The translations under genes and the position numbers were made by a program. Below the pieces are notes generated by a model. It was not told the DNA's origin, ran no database searches, and saw nothing but the letters and a program-made list of their open reading frames with translations. A stretch of DNA of 36,682 bases from a virus. The stretch lies in IMG/VR virus record IMGVR_UViG_3300037010_000295, positions 1 to 36,682 of that record; one strand, 5' to 3'. Positions 25,327 through 34,009 of this stretch are shown here, piece by piece; position 1 is the stretch's first letter, and every line of letters starts with the position of its first letter.

Positions 25327-25728
25327 ATGAGTAAAAATGTAGCATGGCCTACGTTAACTACAAATGAAGGTTGGGTGTTAGATCCAGCCCGACAATTAAA
25401 TTTATCGTTTGCGCACACACTGACATCGGATAGATTCCAATCAATCATTTACAGTGGTAAGGTGACTTCGTTAATGAATCTTTTAATAAGATTCCAACAC
25501 GACCCAGACCGACTAATGGATGCGATTATAGAAAGTTATACTAATTTCTATAATCGTATATTTGATTCTGCTGATGTAGATGCAACATATACGATGAATC
25601 CAGATGAATCATATTCAGTACAATTATCAATTATTGTAACAAAAAACGGGACCAAGTATTCGTTAGCGTATACTGGTGCATTAGATAAATCCTCTTTATA
25701 CGAAGCATTAAAAGGTATGACATTATGA
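25327..25728 (+). CDS. hypothetical protein (133 aa)
   Basis: ATG 25327 (MSKNVAWPTL) has GAGG 8 nt upstream; a GTG at 25279 without a ribosome site is disfavoured. It shares 18 identical start-region bases with the beta gene at 34010. The sequence is mixed, with a C-terminal beta segment (SVQLSIIVTKNGTKYSLAY). It overlaps the next gene by four bases (ATGA). Unknown role; first gene of the unit that holds the SbcD-like nuclease. Confidence 0.7.
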   Translation: MSKNVAWPTLTTNEGWVLDPARQLNLSFAHTLTSDRFQSIIYSGKVTSLMNLLIRFQHDPDRLMDAIIESYTNFYNRIFDSADVDATYTMNPDESYSVQLSIIVTKNGTKYSLAYTGALDKSSLYEALKGMTL

Positions 25729-26234
25729 AACAACACTTTCCGGATGTATCTACAACGATCGACCTTGTAGCTCTAAAACTAGAAACTTTAAATCGAATAC
25801 CAAAAGACGTGTTCATACGAAATTATGCGCCTTTAATTTTTGATAAGGACCCATTGGTTTTTAATTTACGATGGATTGCTGAAGTGGCTAGTAGCCCTGC
25901 ACATGAAGTTATTATGGTAGACAATGAAGATAACGTGTTATGTATTATACCGCCATTGCGTGCTACTACAATCAGGTCAGTTAATCTAGGACCTGAGTTA
26001 TCTTCTGAGTTAGAAATTTATGGAATACAGAAGCCTGTTAAACTGAACATTGCTGAAAATAGATTGATTAAAACATTAAACAAGTTAGACTTGGATATAT
26101 CAGTTACACCAGAGTTAGAACTCCGATGGCGTAACTTATTAATCGATTGTGGGTTTGGAGAAATGATTGACCAATACTCGGTTGAAAAATCTGTACAGGG
26201 TGAAGTAGACCTTGATGTGTGGGAGACTTTTTAG
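25725..26234 (+). CDS. hypothetical protein (169 aa)
   Basis: The ATG overlaps the upstream TGA (ATGA), and its TAG overlaps the downstream GTG (TAGTG), so it is coupled on both sides. The protein is alpha/beta with a strand-like centre (HEVIMVDNEDNVLCIIPP) and helical C-terminal half. There is no catalytic motif. Its place directly ahead of the SbcD-like nuclease suggests a partner role, which is inference only. Confidence 0.7.
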   Translation: MKQHFPDVSTTIDLVALKLETLNRIPKDVFIRNYAPLIFDKDPLVFNLRWIAEVASSPAHEVIMVDNEDNVLCIIPPLRATTIRSVNLGPELSSELEIYGIQKPVKLNIAENRLIKTLNKLDLDISVTPELELRWRNLLIDCGFGEMIDQYSVEKSVQGEVDLDVWETF

Positions 26235-27379
26235 TGAAAATAAAAACCCTTTGTGTTAACGATATCCATTTAGGACACCACACAACACCGACTTGTAGAA
26301 TCGTAGAAAATCTTCAAAGGGAATTTAATAGAAACACTTTAGTTGACGTTGATATACTCTGTTTACCAGGTGATATTTACGAAAAACAAATACGGTTATC
26401 CGACCCTGATACAGACATGATATATTCGTGGATGTATCAGCTACTTAGAGACTGTATGTTAACAAATACGCTTCTCAGAGTGTTACACGGTACACACTCT
26501 CACGATTTTAATCAAGCTAGATTGTTTGAAACAATTAATGTTGATTCTGGTATTAATTGTGACGTAAGGTATGTTAACGAGTTATCGATTGAGCACATTT
26601 CACAATTTGATATACATATCCTTTACATCCCAGATGAATGGCGCGGTAGCTGTAAGCAGACACAAAAGGAAGTAGAAGATTTAATGTACGAAATGGATTT
26701 AAGTATGGTGGATATAACCCTCATGCATGGGTTCTTTAGCTGGCAAACGCCGGATAAAAACGTACACGATGAAAATTTTTATAGTTCTATCACTCGGTAT
26801 TATGTAAACATAGGACATGTCCACACTTACTCTGAGTGGAAAAACATAAGGGCGCCAGGTAGCTTTGATTGTACCCGCCATGGTGAAACGTATCCTAAGG
26901 GGTATATGGAGTATACGTTTGACACAAGTGTTCCATATAACGTACATTACACATTCCGTAAAAACAACTACGCTACGCAGTATAAAACAATTAGAGTATC
27001 TAACTGTAATAGTAAAATGGAAGTGGAAAACCGCGTGGTCTCAGTTATACAAGAGTGGAGAGATGTATTTTCAAATGTAGTATTACGTCCACTGTTATTT
27101 ATTAAGGTGGTTTATAATCTAGAACAAGATTTTGAAGACCTGTTTCTATCATTTAAAGAAAGATATAAATCGATGATTACATGGAGTTTTGTAAAGGAAG
27201 ATGTTATTCGAGTTACTGAATTTGTTGAAATTCAAGATGTTGATTTCGAGCCGATTCCGCTAACTGAAACCACTATACTGGGTGTCTATGAGGATCTGAT
27301 AACTAACTTTCCAGGGGTCGATAGATCGGCAATAATGAACGTTGTAATGGACACTAAACGAAGACTGGAGGGCCATTAA
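26234..27379 (+). CDS. SbcD/Mre11-like metallophosphoesterase nuclease
   Basis: The calcineurin-like phosphoesterase motifs appear in order: VNDIHLGHH (D10, H12), LCLPGDIYEK, LRVLHGTHSHD in place of the usual GNHD, MHGFF, and GHVHTYSEW. This is the arrangement of SbcD/Mre11 nucleases that process DNA ends and hairpins with an SbcC/Rad50 ATPase. No SbcC-type gene is in the window. GTG 26234 is preferred because it overlaps the previous TAG and has GGGAGAC upstream. The C-terminal ~150 residues are a capping-type region. It probably acts in recombination or replication repair. Confidence 0.85.
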   Translation: MKIKTLCVNDIHLGHHTTPTCRIVENLQREFNRNTLVDVDILCLPGDIYEKQIRLSDPDTDMIYSWMYQLLRDCMLTNTLLRVLHGTHSHDFNQARLFETINVDSGINCDVRYVNELSIEHISQFDIHILYIPDEWRGSCKQTQKEVEDLMYEMDLSMVDITLMHGFFSWQTPDKNVHDENFYSSITRYYVNIGHVHTYSEWKNIRAPGSFDCTRHGETYPKGYMEYTFDTSVPYNVHYTFRKNNYATQYKTIRVSNCNSKMEVENRVVSVIQEWRDVFSNVVLRPLLFIKVVYNLEQDFEDLFLSFKERYKSMITWSFVKEDVIRVTEFVEIQDVDFEPIPLTETTILGVYEDLITNFPGVDRSAIMNVVMDTKRRLEGH

Positions 27380-28224
27380 TGGCAAATAAAACTGATAAAG
27401 ATTATGTACCGCTTATAAAAGACGGTAGAGTAATTGGTGAGACCGTACCAGTTTCAATTGGGACATCAATCCCAATTGAAACTATAATTAATAATCAAGT
27501 TTTACAGGAAAAATATAATGCACTATATATAAACGTTAGAACTGTTTTACGAAATTTGATAGGGGCGTATGAAAAAGCCCCAACCAATTTTGAAACTGGG
27601 GCTGTAATTGACGCATTCATTGAGGAAATAGATGTTCTACTAAATTTAAGTAAGACATATTTTTCTAAAGGTTTTAGTGTTACATTGTATTACCCGTCGT
27701 ATGGATCAGTTGTAGATTTGTTTACTCGAGCAAATGTGAAGGAGCCTATAACTAAATTGCAACGAGAAAAGTATCAGCTTGAAAGAAAGTGTTTTGAACG
27801 AATGTTTAAGGATAGACCGGCGGTTATAAAAACAAACTGCAAATTATCAGGTGCTAATTCTGAAGCATTAATCATTACACATTACCCGATTGACTTATTG
27901 TCTTTCACGACTTTCCGTAAACTAACACTGTTGGAGAGTCACACAGGACACACTAAAGATAAACCACAGTGGATTACTAAACTATCAACAAAGAGCGAAC
28001 ATAGTAACTTGCCATTTAATATCCTAACGTTACAAATATTAGGTGATGGTAAAATGTTTGGGTCTATGGGGGCTAAGTATATTGGGGTTTTGAACAAGTT
28101 AGCCGAATCTGGACAGTGGACTGCGTTAACAACTAAAGAACGTGTGAGGTTTGACATTAATGTAATGGCTGACAAGTTGTCTGAAATGATATTAAAAGAA
28201 ATGTTGAGCATCACATTGAAGTAA
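27379..28224 (+). CDS. hypothetical protein (281 aa)
   Basis: The ATG overlaps the nuclease stop (TAATG), with GGAGGG just upstream, so the two are tightly coupled. The protein is mainly helical with a basic middle (KLQREKYQLERKCFERMFKDR). I recognise no family. Coupling to the SbcD-like nuclease and the following SSB-like gene points to DNA metabolism, by context only. Confidence 0.7.
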   Translation: MANKTDKDYVPLIKDGRVIGETVPVSIGTSIPIETIINNQVLQEKYNALYINVRTVLRNLIGAYEKAPTNFETGAVIDAFIEEIDVLLNLSKTYFSKGFSVTLYYPSYGSVVDLFTRANVKEPITKLQREKYQLERKCFERMFKDRPAVIKTNCKLSGANSEALIITHYPIDLLSFTTFRKLTLLESHTGHTKDKPQWITKLSTKSEHSNLPFNILTLQILGDGKMFGSMGAKYIGVLNKLAESGQWTALTTKERVRFDINVMADKLSEMILKEMLSITLK

Positions 28225-28283
28225 ATATTAAATAATGGCTAATCATTATTATTTGTAACTATGGAATATAGAGGTAAAATCGC

Positions 28284-29012
28284 ATGGCATTTGTAAATAA
28301 AAATGAACACTGGTCGCCACTAAAGTGTGGCAACTTGACACTATATGGGGAACGCCCACCAAATTCAAAGGGTGCGCCGAGTTGCAGCCTTATCATAACG
28401 TATGGTGGTAACACTAAGTTTGTGGTGTACTTAAACAATGGCACTGATTCAAAACCGTTGGAGTTCACACTGGGTAGTAGTGGTCGCGGTAGATCGCAAA
28501 ATTTACACGCTATTATTAATGCGTTAGAGGCGGCGATTAAAGACCGGAGTCACACGGGACTTGTGAAATCGTATCAGTGTAAAGAGTGGTTTGGTCGTGA
28601 TAATGTGCGGTATGAAAAACCCAAAACGGCAGGTGTCATTAGCGTAGTTCGTGATGACAAAGGTCGCATCTGCTTAACGTTTCAAGTTAGAAATGACGAA
28701 CCAGTTATGTTCCCATTCCGTTGTAATGAAGACTTCGTAATGCTGGAAGCCAACGGTGAACGCACTTCGACCATTGATGAATCTGAAGAAATGGCAATGG
28801 CGTGGGTTGAACAAACACGTGGACTTATAAACTCGTTCTTGGCTGTTATGTTGAAACAACCAGAACCAAAAGAAGAGAAGCCAAACAAATATAGCGGTGG
28901 CGGAAATCGCGGTGGTTACAATAACGGCGGAAATAACAATTCTAAACCCGCAGCTATGGCTAACAGCGGCGGTGGAAACTTCGGCGACTATGATGATGAT
29001 GTAAATATGTAG
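28284..29012 (+). CDS. single-stranded DNA-binding-like protein
   Basis: The N-terminal ~190 residues are beta-rich with many aromatic and basic residues. The C-terminus is a Gly/Asn/Lys-rich flexible linker (YSGGGNRGGYNNGGNNN) ending in an acidic tip (DYDDDVNM). That layout is typical of SSB proteins, whose acidic tip recruits partners. GAGG precedes ATG 28284. Codon use is G/C-shifted, as expected for an abundant protein. It lies next to the SbcD-like nuclease. The OB-fold itself is not provable by eye, so the call rests on architecture and context. Confidence 0.65.
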   Translation: MAFVNKNEHWSPLKCGNLTLYGERPPNSKGAPSCSLIITYGGNTKFVVYLNNGTDSKPLEFTLGSSGRGRSQNLHAIINALEAAIKDRSHTGLVKSYQCKEWFGRDNVRYEKPKTAGVISVVRDDKGRICLTFQVRNDEPVMFPFRCNEDFVMLEANGERTSTIDESEEMAMAWVEQTRGLINSFLAVMLKQPEPKEEKPNKYSGGGNRGGYNNGGNNNSKPAAMANSGGGNFGDYDDDVNM

Positions 29013-29017
29013 CACGG

Positions 29018-29051
29018 ACATGCCACACGCAGATATCTGCGTGTGGCATGT
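29018..29051 (+). terminator. perfect 34-nt palindrome after the SSB-like gene
   Basis: ACATGCCACACGCAGAT pairs with its complement; no T-run follows. It closes the 25.3-29 kb transcription unit just before the next promoter motif. Confidence 0.65.
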
Positions 29052-29071
29052 ATTCATTAGTAGTTTAAAAA

Positions 29072-29081
29072 TATATTATCT
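29072..29081 (+). promoter_or_regulatory. promoter motif TATATTATCT
   Basis: Exact copy, only 26 nt upstream of ATG 29108 and directly after a palindromic hairpin. Confidence 0.7.
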
Positions 29082-29107
29082 AGGTAGTATAATTAACGGA
29101 GTTCGAT

Positions 29108-30535
29108 ATGAAGTTTGGTTGGCGGGGTTATGGTAAAAACAATTCCATTGTAATTTCTGGTGAAAATTGGGAATCGTTATGGAACGCAGATGCGTGGTCT
29201 AAAAGTAAACTAAAGGGCGGTTCAGTTATTGAAGGTGAGAATTTAAGCTACACAGTGTTTGCTGTATTAAACGACTTTTTATTAACATTAAACCAAGTGG
29301 ATGCAACTACACTTGAAAATATTTATCGTGATTTAAACGAGTTGTTAAATGACTCTGTTGGAGTACCAGTTTTAGATTTAAACAATGTACTATATACGTT
29401 AATTAATGAAATTTGTGTATTGGTTAACTACGAGTCATTTCGAGAATGGTGTTTATTAAATGGCAAAATAAACATAGCTATTGGAACCAAGGATACATTG
29501 AATGAAACTGATTCAGCAGACATTACGTATTTTACACAGGACTACACTGAGCTAGCTGTGTTTTCAACATACTTAAAGTTGTTAACGCCTATACTTGGTA
29601 TGTACCATTCGGTGCAAAAACAAGCACTGGGTGACGAACAGGTGTTGTTAAATATATTAACTTTAATTAACAATGAAGTGATAGCTAACAACGTGGCATT
29701 TGTTAGGTTGACAGAGTACGCCATTACATTATGTGCAAAGCGGTTAGACTCTATTAACTACGTGTTATTAACAGAATTATCCACGGATGAGTTAGTTGAT
29801 TATTGCATTGTGGTTGTTTTGTGGAAACGAATAATCCTGTTTGACGTTCGTTCACAAGTTTCACTTGTTAGAAACGTTTATAATGGGTTTAAAGACCAGT
29901 TAGCTAAGTTATCTGGCGCAGGGCCTACAGAAAAGTACCATAAAGGTTCTACGTCTAGCGGTAGAGAAGATCAGTCCGTGGCAGATGTTTATAAGGTCAT
30001 AATTGAAATACCTCCAGCAACAGTAGTTGACATTTGTACATACATCAGACATAATGGTTTCTTAAAGAAATTAAACCCTAATGTCACTGAGCGAGAGGTT
30101 AGTGAGATTCATTCATTCATTGATACGTTAGATATCCGTCCATCACATTTAACTATAATTGCTGCAACGTGTAAACATGTGATACCAAAGCGGGATGTTC
30201 AGTACACTGATTACCTGACAACTAAACATTTGATAGCAATGTCGGCAGCATGCTTGTATGATTGGGGACTACCCACATTAGCTGAGTTCATCACCCTAAT
30301 CCCAACTGTAAAGATCGCCTCGATTGTAGTGGGTGGCGGTGTTTTAATTAAACCAGTGGAATCCGAGTTACAGGAGTTGGCAAATAAAAAGTATAGTGTT
30401 ATTGGTGGGCCAATGGCACTATTGGAGTTACGCGATGAGTTACTAAAAGAACTAACGTGTTACGAGTGGAGATTTACAAGAGGTAACGTAGGTGATTTTA
30501 ACAATGAATTGTTTAAACTCATTTTACGTGACTAA
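29108..30535 (+). CDS. hypothetical protein (475 aa), position of phiKZ gp68
   Basis: I do not recognise a domain. The protein is largely helical with Leu-rich segments (LLTLNQVDATTLENIYRDL), plus one low-complexity linker near residues 270-295. In phiKZ the gene three places before the beta C-terminal gene is gp68, the fifth subunit of the non-virion RNA polymerase, which has no bacterial counterpart. Gene order makes this the best candidate for that role here. The assignment is by position only. CGGAG precedes the ATG, and a promoter motif is just upstream. Confidence 0.6.
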   Translation: MKFGWRGYGKNNSIVISGENWESLWNADAWSKSKLKGGSVIEGENLSYTVFAVLNDFLLTLNQVDATTLENIYRDLNELLNDSVGVPVLDLNNVLYTLINEICVLVNYESFREWCLLNGKINIAIGTKDTLNETDSADITYFTQDYTELAVFSTYLKLLTPILGMYHSVQKQALGDEQVLLNILTLINNEVIANNVAFVRLTEYAITLCAKRLDSINYVLLTELSTDELVDYCIVVVLWKRIILFDVRSQVSLVRNVYNGFKDQLAKLSGAGPTEKYHKGSTSSGREDQSVADVYKVIIEIPPATVVDICTYIRHNGFLKKLNPNVTEREVSEIHSFIDTLDIRPSHLTIIAATCKHVIPKRDVQYTDYLTTKHLIAMSAACLYDWGLPTLAEFITLIPTVKIASIVVGGGVLIKPVESELQELANKKYSVIGGPMALLELRDELLKELTCYEWRFTRGNVGDFNNELFKLILRD

Positions 30536-30573
30536 AACTAGTCATAATCATTTAAAACAGTTAAGAGGTTAAC

Positions 30574-32235
30574 ATGAATAACAGATATGGAAATGTGGAT
30601 ATATTAGAAGAAAAAGATACATTTCATGACGATGCGTATATGACAAGGTTGTCACTATATTACACACCCGCGCAACAGGAACAGTATCACCGACCATTTG
30701 TGGCAAGTGGGGATGTCGATGCATTTTACAATTGTACAGCGGGTGGTTCAAGGTTGCAAGCTTCTCAAATCGCTAATTCGGCTGGACAGTTTATTCGCCC
30801 AGCGTTTCAACATGGTGCACGGGTAGACATAGCGAACGGTTTTAGTAACATTCGATATGCGTTTTTCTTAGAAATTGTTGCGCCTTTACATGGTTCGCTT
30901 GATGGCGATGAGATGGTCGAAGTGATTTCAGGTTACACAAGTAGTGACTATGAAGACGGTGGTGTGAAACGTAGTTTTATGAATAATGATAATGTACTTA
31001 TTTCACCCGACTTGGTGTTTTACGTTAATAACCGTATCCGCTTTACCCGGCACACAGCCAGAGGGTCTATAGCCCGGGTAAAGTATGATTTAGAAGCACC
31101 GTGTATGTTGGTGCATGACCAAGGTAATCGAAACACCAATATTCGCACATTGCGTCCAGAGGATGTACTTTATCATCAGGAAACAAGACTGGCAACTGGT
31201 TCGCCTAGAGTAATCAAACGAATCGATATGCGTGCCAATATAGTTGGTACTACGGTAGCAAACGCTAGATATAATTCACCTAGTCACTATGTATCGGATT
31301 TGTTAAGAGCGCATTTACGAGCAGCTGACCCAGAAGTGAATCAAGACACACCCTATGGTAATTACCATAACCGTGTGACAGATACTATTTCTCAGCTTGC
31401 GGCTATGGATGGGGCTTGTAAATCTGGTGCTGAATCGTTGTACTATAGAACGGTATGTAAATCAGCAATGCACAAATCTGCCCAGTTTACATTTAGTATG
31501 CTTTGTGATACGTGGACATTCAATTATGTAGACGATAGAACTGTTGTATATGACCCAAAATCAAGTTTAAGTTTAATTGATCCAATGGATACAAAACCTT
31601 GGCACGGGTCTAATGAAGAAGTTATGATAGCGTATCAGTTAACGCACATCATGCCGTATATCCTAATGCAACAGTTGTTATCTGAACTTACTATAACAAT
31701 AACCAATCGTACAATGGATAACCGGGTAAACATAACTGTATTTGACCCAAAAGAAATATCGCAGGGGTTCTTTACCATTGCTCGAGAGGAATGGTTATGT
31801 GGTGCTATTCAAATGGAAGTGGTTGAGGGTGTGTTAAGAAACTGTAACGTCGATGACTACACCATTCAAATGACTTTTAGATTGTGTACTAATAGTGACA
31901 TTCGAATCTCCCTTGATGGTCGCCCATTTAGCGACTATTGTGCACCAATGTTTTGTTCATCCATTTATTCACCACAGGTGGCGACCAATGAAGCAGATAT
32001 TAACAATGTGTCGGATAGTATCGTCAGTATGACCGAGTTAATAAGCTGTAGTAGCCACCCATACAGTTCAAACTACGGCAGTCTTCCAGATTTCACTGCT
32101 GGTGAGAACAGATTAAATGGTCGGTTTATAAACACCCCTGAAACTTGGGATACATATAACCGTACCAGTGAAAGTACAGGTTTCGGTACCGAAGACAACA
32201 GTCTATGGAGCCGAATTGTAGACACCCATAAATAG
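30574..32235 (+). CDS. hypothetical protein (553 aa), position of phiKZ gp69
   Basis: AAGAGG precedes ATG 30574. The protein is beta-rich with many Asn, Thr and Arg residues and no membrane segment; the C-terminal ~60 residues are polar and Ser/Asn-rich. No catalytic motif is visible. By gene order it corresponds to phiKZ gp69, reported as a factor for protein import into the phage nucleus (Imp1/PicA). I offer that as a position-based hypothesis, not a homology result. An abundant structural role is the alternative. Confidence 0.6.
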   Translation: MNNRYGNVDILEEKDTFHDDAYMTRLSLYYTPAQQEQYHRPFVASGDVDAFYNCTAGGSRLQASQIANSAGQFIRPAFQHGARVDIANGFSNIRYAFFLEIVAPLHGSLDGDEMVEVISGYTSSDYEDGGVKRSFMNNDNVLISPDLVFYVNNRIRFTRHTARGSIARVKYDLEAPCMLVHDQGNRNTNIRTLRPEDVLYHQETRLATGSPRVIKRIDMRANIVGTTVANARYNSPSHYVSDLLRAHLRAADPEVNQDTPYGNYHNRVTDTISQLAAMDGACKSGAESLYYRTVCKSAMHKSAQFTFSMLCDTWTFNYVDDRTVVYDPKSSLSLIDPMDTKPWHGSNEEVMIAYQLTHIMPYILMQQLLSELTITITNRTMDNRVNITVFDPKEISQGFFTIAREEWLCGAIQMEVVEGVLRNCNVDDYTIQMTFRLCTNSDIRISLDGRPFSDYCAPMFCSSIYSPQVATNEADINNVSDSIVSMTELISCSSHPYSSNYGSLPDFTAGENRLNGRFINTPETWDTYNRTSESTGFGTEDNSLWSRIVDTHK

Positions 32236-32243
32236 GTAGCATT

Positions 32244-33509
32244 ATGACAACTATATTGTCTTTTTATAAAGCACTCTTACACTCAGTAGACTGTGTAGTG
32301 GACCACTCTCCAGATTTTACAATCCGATTCAAGTTAAAAACTATCAGTGAATTAGTTCAAGCTAAGTCTGGAAAAACACTGATTTTTCCAACAAAGGAGT
32401 TGTTGGATTCCGATGTAGACTGGGAAAAGTATGTAGCTTTTCATCCAGCGTGCGAAAGTATACTTGGTGGGCAATCAGAAGTGTTAAATGCACTTCTTGA
32501 TTTAATCAATTCAAAAGTATACAGAACACTAATCGATACCGCTGCAACGATTGTGTCGCTAGCACAGAAAGAAGAGTTACGTAGTTCTTTGTCTCTAGCA
32601 CAAAGTGAATTGACTTCGCGGTTCAGCTTTAACAAAACCGCATACACACTGTTAGGACAGGTCGCAAAAAGGAATACTCAGTTTACTGGGGAGTTCCCAA
32701 TGCTGTCGGTTCGTTTAGATAGGGGGGGTGAAATTGGGGATGTTAAATATTCTCGCTTATGCACTATCATCCCCCACTTTAACTTAAGTGAAAAAACAAT
32801 TTGTGGTTGTACATCTAGTTCTAAATCCGCTATGGCTTCCATTCGGGAATTATTCATGTATCTATTACCGGAACAGTTGGTGTTTGGTACAAACTGTAAA
32901 CATCAGCCATACCTTACAGTTCTATTGGAGGGGTTTTACCACATAGCTATTAAACTTAACTCTGTAAACAAAATACTCGGAAAACACACCGAGGTTGAAC
33001 AAATCAATGTGTCATGGCACGATGACATTCCCGATCTACAAACGTTGTATAAGCAGGGTTTACCGCAGTCTCTAGCTGGTAATATGGGTGATCCGATATG
33101 TACAACAAAACCAGTGGCTAAACAAACCGAAAAGGAAGAATATATTCTCCCAGCAGAAACTGTGTTGCGTCAGGAACGAGTAACAAATAAACCACCGCCG
33201 TGGGAAAGTGAAACTGAAGTTGAGACCACTCCAGCGGCTTCAACCGAGGTACACAAGAGTCCATTTGGGTTAGTGTTCCCGAAAAATGAAACTCCGTTAA
33301 ACTCACGTCAAACAAATCAGGGTCATAGACAAGAGGTGCGTCGTAGCGATATTGGTGAACCCAGACGACTACCACCAGAGTTAAATCTTAATTTGAACAA
33401 TAGGTCGTCTAATCAAAGACAACCAACACAAAGTAGATCAAATTACGGTGCACCACCAGCATTTGTATTAGGTGGCGGAACGTTACCGTTTGGTAGACGT
33501 AACGGGTAA
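32244..33509 (+). CDS. hypothetical protein (421 aa) with long disordered C-terminus
   Basis: The start follows the previous stop by eight bases, with only AGGTAG as ribosome site. Residues ~1-275 look folded and helical. From ~285 the sequence is low-complexity, rich in Pro, Glu, Thr, Asn, Arg and Gln (LNLNNRSSNQRQPTQSRSN), and likely disordered, ending GGGTLPFGRRNG. It is co-transcribed with the two large genes upstream. No family recognised; its place is that of phiKZ gp70. Confidence 0.65.
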   Translation: MTTILSFYKALLHSVDCVVDHSPDFTIRFKLKTISELVQAKSGKTLIFPTKELLDSDVDWEKYVAFHPACESILGGQSEVLNALLDLINSKVYRTLIDTAATIVSLAQKEELRSSLSLAQSELTSRFSFNKTAYTLLGQVAKRNTQFTGEFPMLSVRLDRGGEIGDVKYSRLCTIIPHFNLSEKTICGCTSSSKSAMASIRELFMYLLPEQLVFGTNCKHQPYLTVLLEGFYHIAIKLNSVNKILGKHTEVEQINVSWHDDIPDLQTLYKQGLPQSLAGNMGDPICTTKPVAKQTEKEEYILPAETVLRQERVTNKPPPWESETEVETTPAASTEVHKSPFGLVFPKNETPLNSRQTNQGHRQEVRRSDIGEPRRLPPELNLNLNNRSSNQRQPTQSRSNYGAPPAFVLGGGTLPFGRRNG

Positions 33510-33513
33510 AAAC

Positions 33514-33549
33514 GTATCAGGTACGTGGCTATAGCCACGTACCTGATAC
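33514..33549. terminator. perfect 36-nt palindrome between convergent genes
   Basis: GTATCAGGTACGTGGCTA pairs with its complement. It starts four bases after the plus-strand stop and ends just before the minus-strand stop, so it can serve both. No strong T-run. Confidence 0.65.
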
Positions 33550-33553
33550 ACAT

Positions 33554-33925
33554 TTATATAGTTGTGGAGTTTAAGTACCTTCGTAATAACATTTCGACCT
33601 CACTACGGCTAGGTAATATAACAAATCCAAGTGCACCATTATAATCTAGTGGTGAAGTTAAGTTGTTAATACGCATAACAACCCACAACATATCTTGTCG
33701 TATGCTGAATTCGTTATATAGTAGGTTGTAAAAATCACCGAGATAACTATGTTCTTTTTTTGGGTCAATGGGTAAACGTTTTGTACTAGGTAAAATTTTT
33801 AATACACCCAGATGGTTTTCTATTAAGTTTCTAAACCCTACACTGTACATATTTGTGTCACCTGGGTTTATTTGTAAATCACTAACTGATAACGTTAACA
33901 ATTTGTCCGGAATAATAATGTTCAT
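33554..33925 (-). CDS. possible baseplate wedge (T4 gp53-like) protein (123 aa)
   Basis: ATG at 33925 (MNIIIPDKLL) has TAGAGTG as ribosome site; a longer frame from 33991 would cross the promoter motif and is disfavoured. The order YLGDFYNLLYNEF, MLWVVMRINNLTSPLDYNG, FVILPSRSEVEMLL follows the pattern of gp53/LysM-like baseplate proteins (a 'lwWvI..aNnI.dP' core, then an IPs motif). Match is by eye and moderate. It is a lone minus-strand gene divergent from the beta gene. Confidence 0.5.
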   Translation of the reverse strand: MNIIIPDKLLTLSVSDLQINPGDTNMYSVGFRNLIENHLGVLKILPSTKRLPIDPKKEHSYLGDFYNLLYNEFSIRQDMLWVVMRINNLTSPLDYNGALGFVILPSRSEVEMLLRRYLNSTTI

Positions 33926-33952
33926 GGTTAACACTCTAAATAAAGGTAAATA

Positions 33953-33962
33953 TATATTATCT
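33953..33962 (+). promoter_or_regulatory. promoter motif TATATTATCT upstream of the beta gene
   Basis: Exact copy, 47 nt upstream of ATG 34010 and 27 nt from the divergent start at 33925. Confidence 0.7.
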
Positions 33963-34009
33963 AAATGGTACACACCGATGTATCTAAACATTTCTAATAG
34001 AGGTAGAAA

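Noticed and set aside
33926-33991. Longer start for the minus-strand gp53-like gene
   Set aside because: It would translate through the promoter motif at 33953, and a ribosome site fits the ATG at 33925 better.
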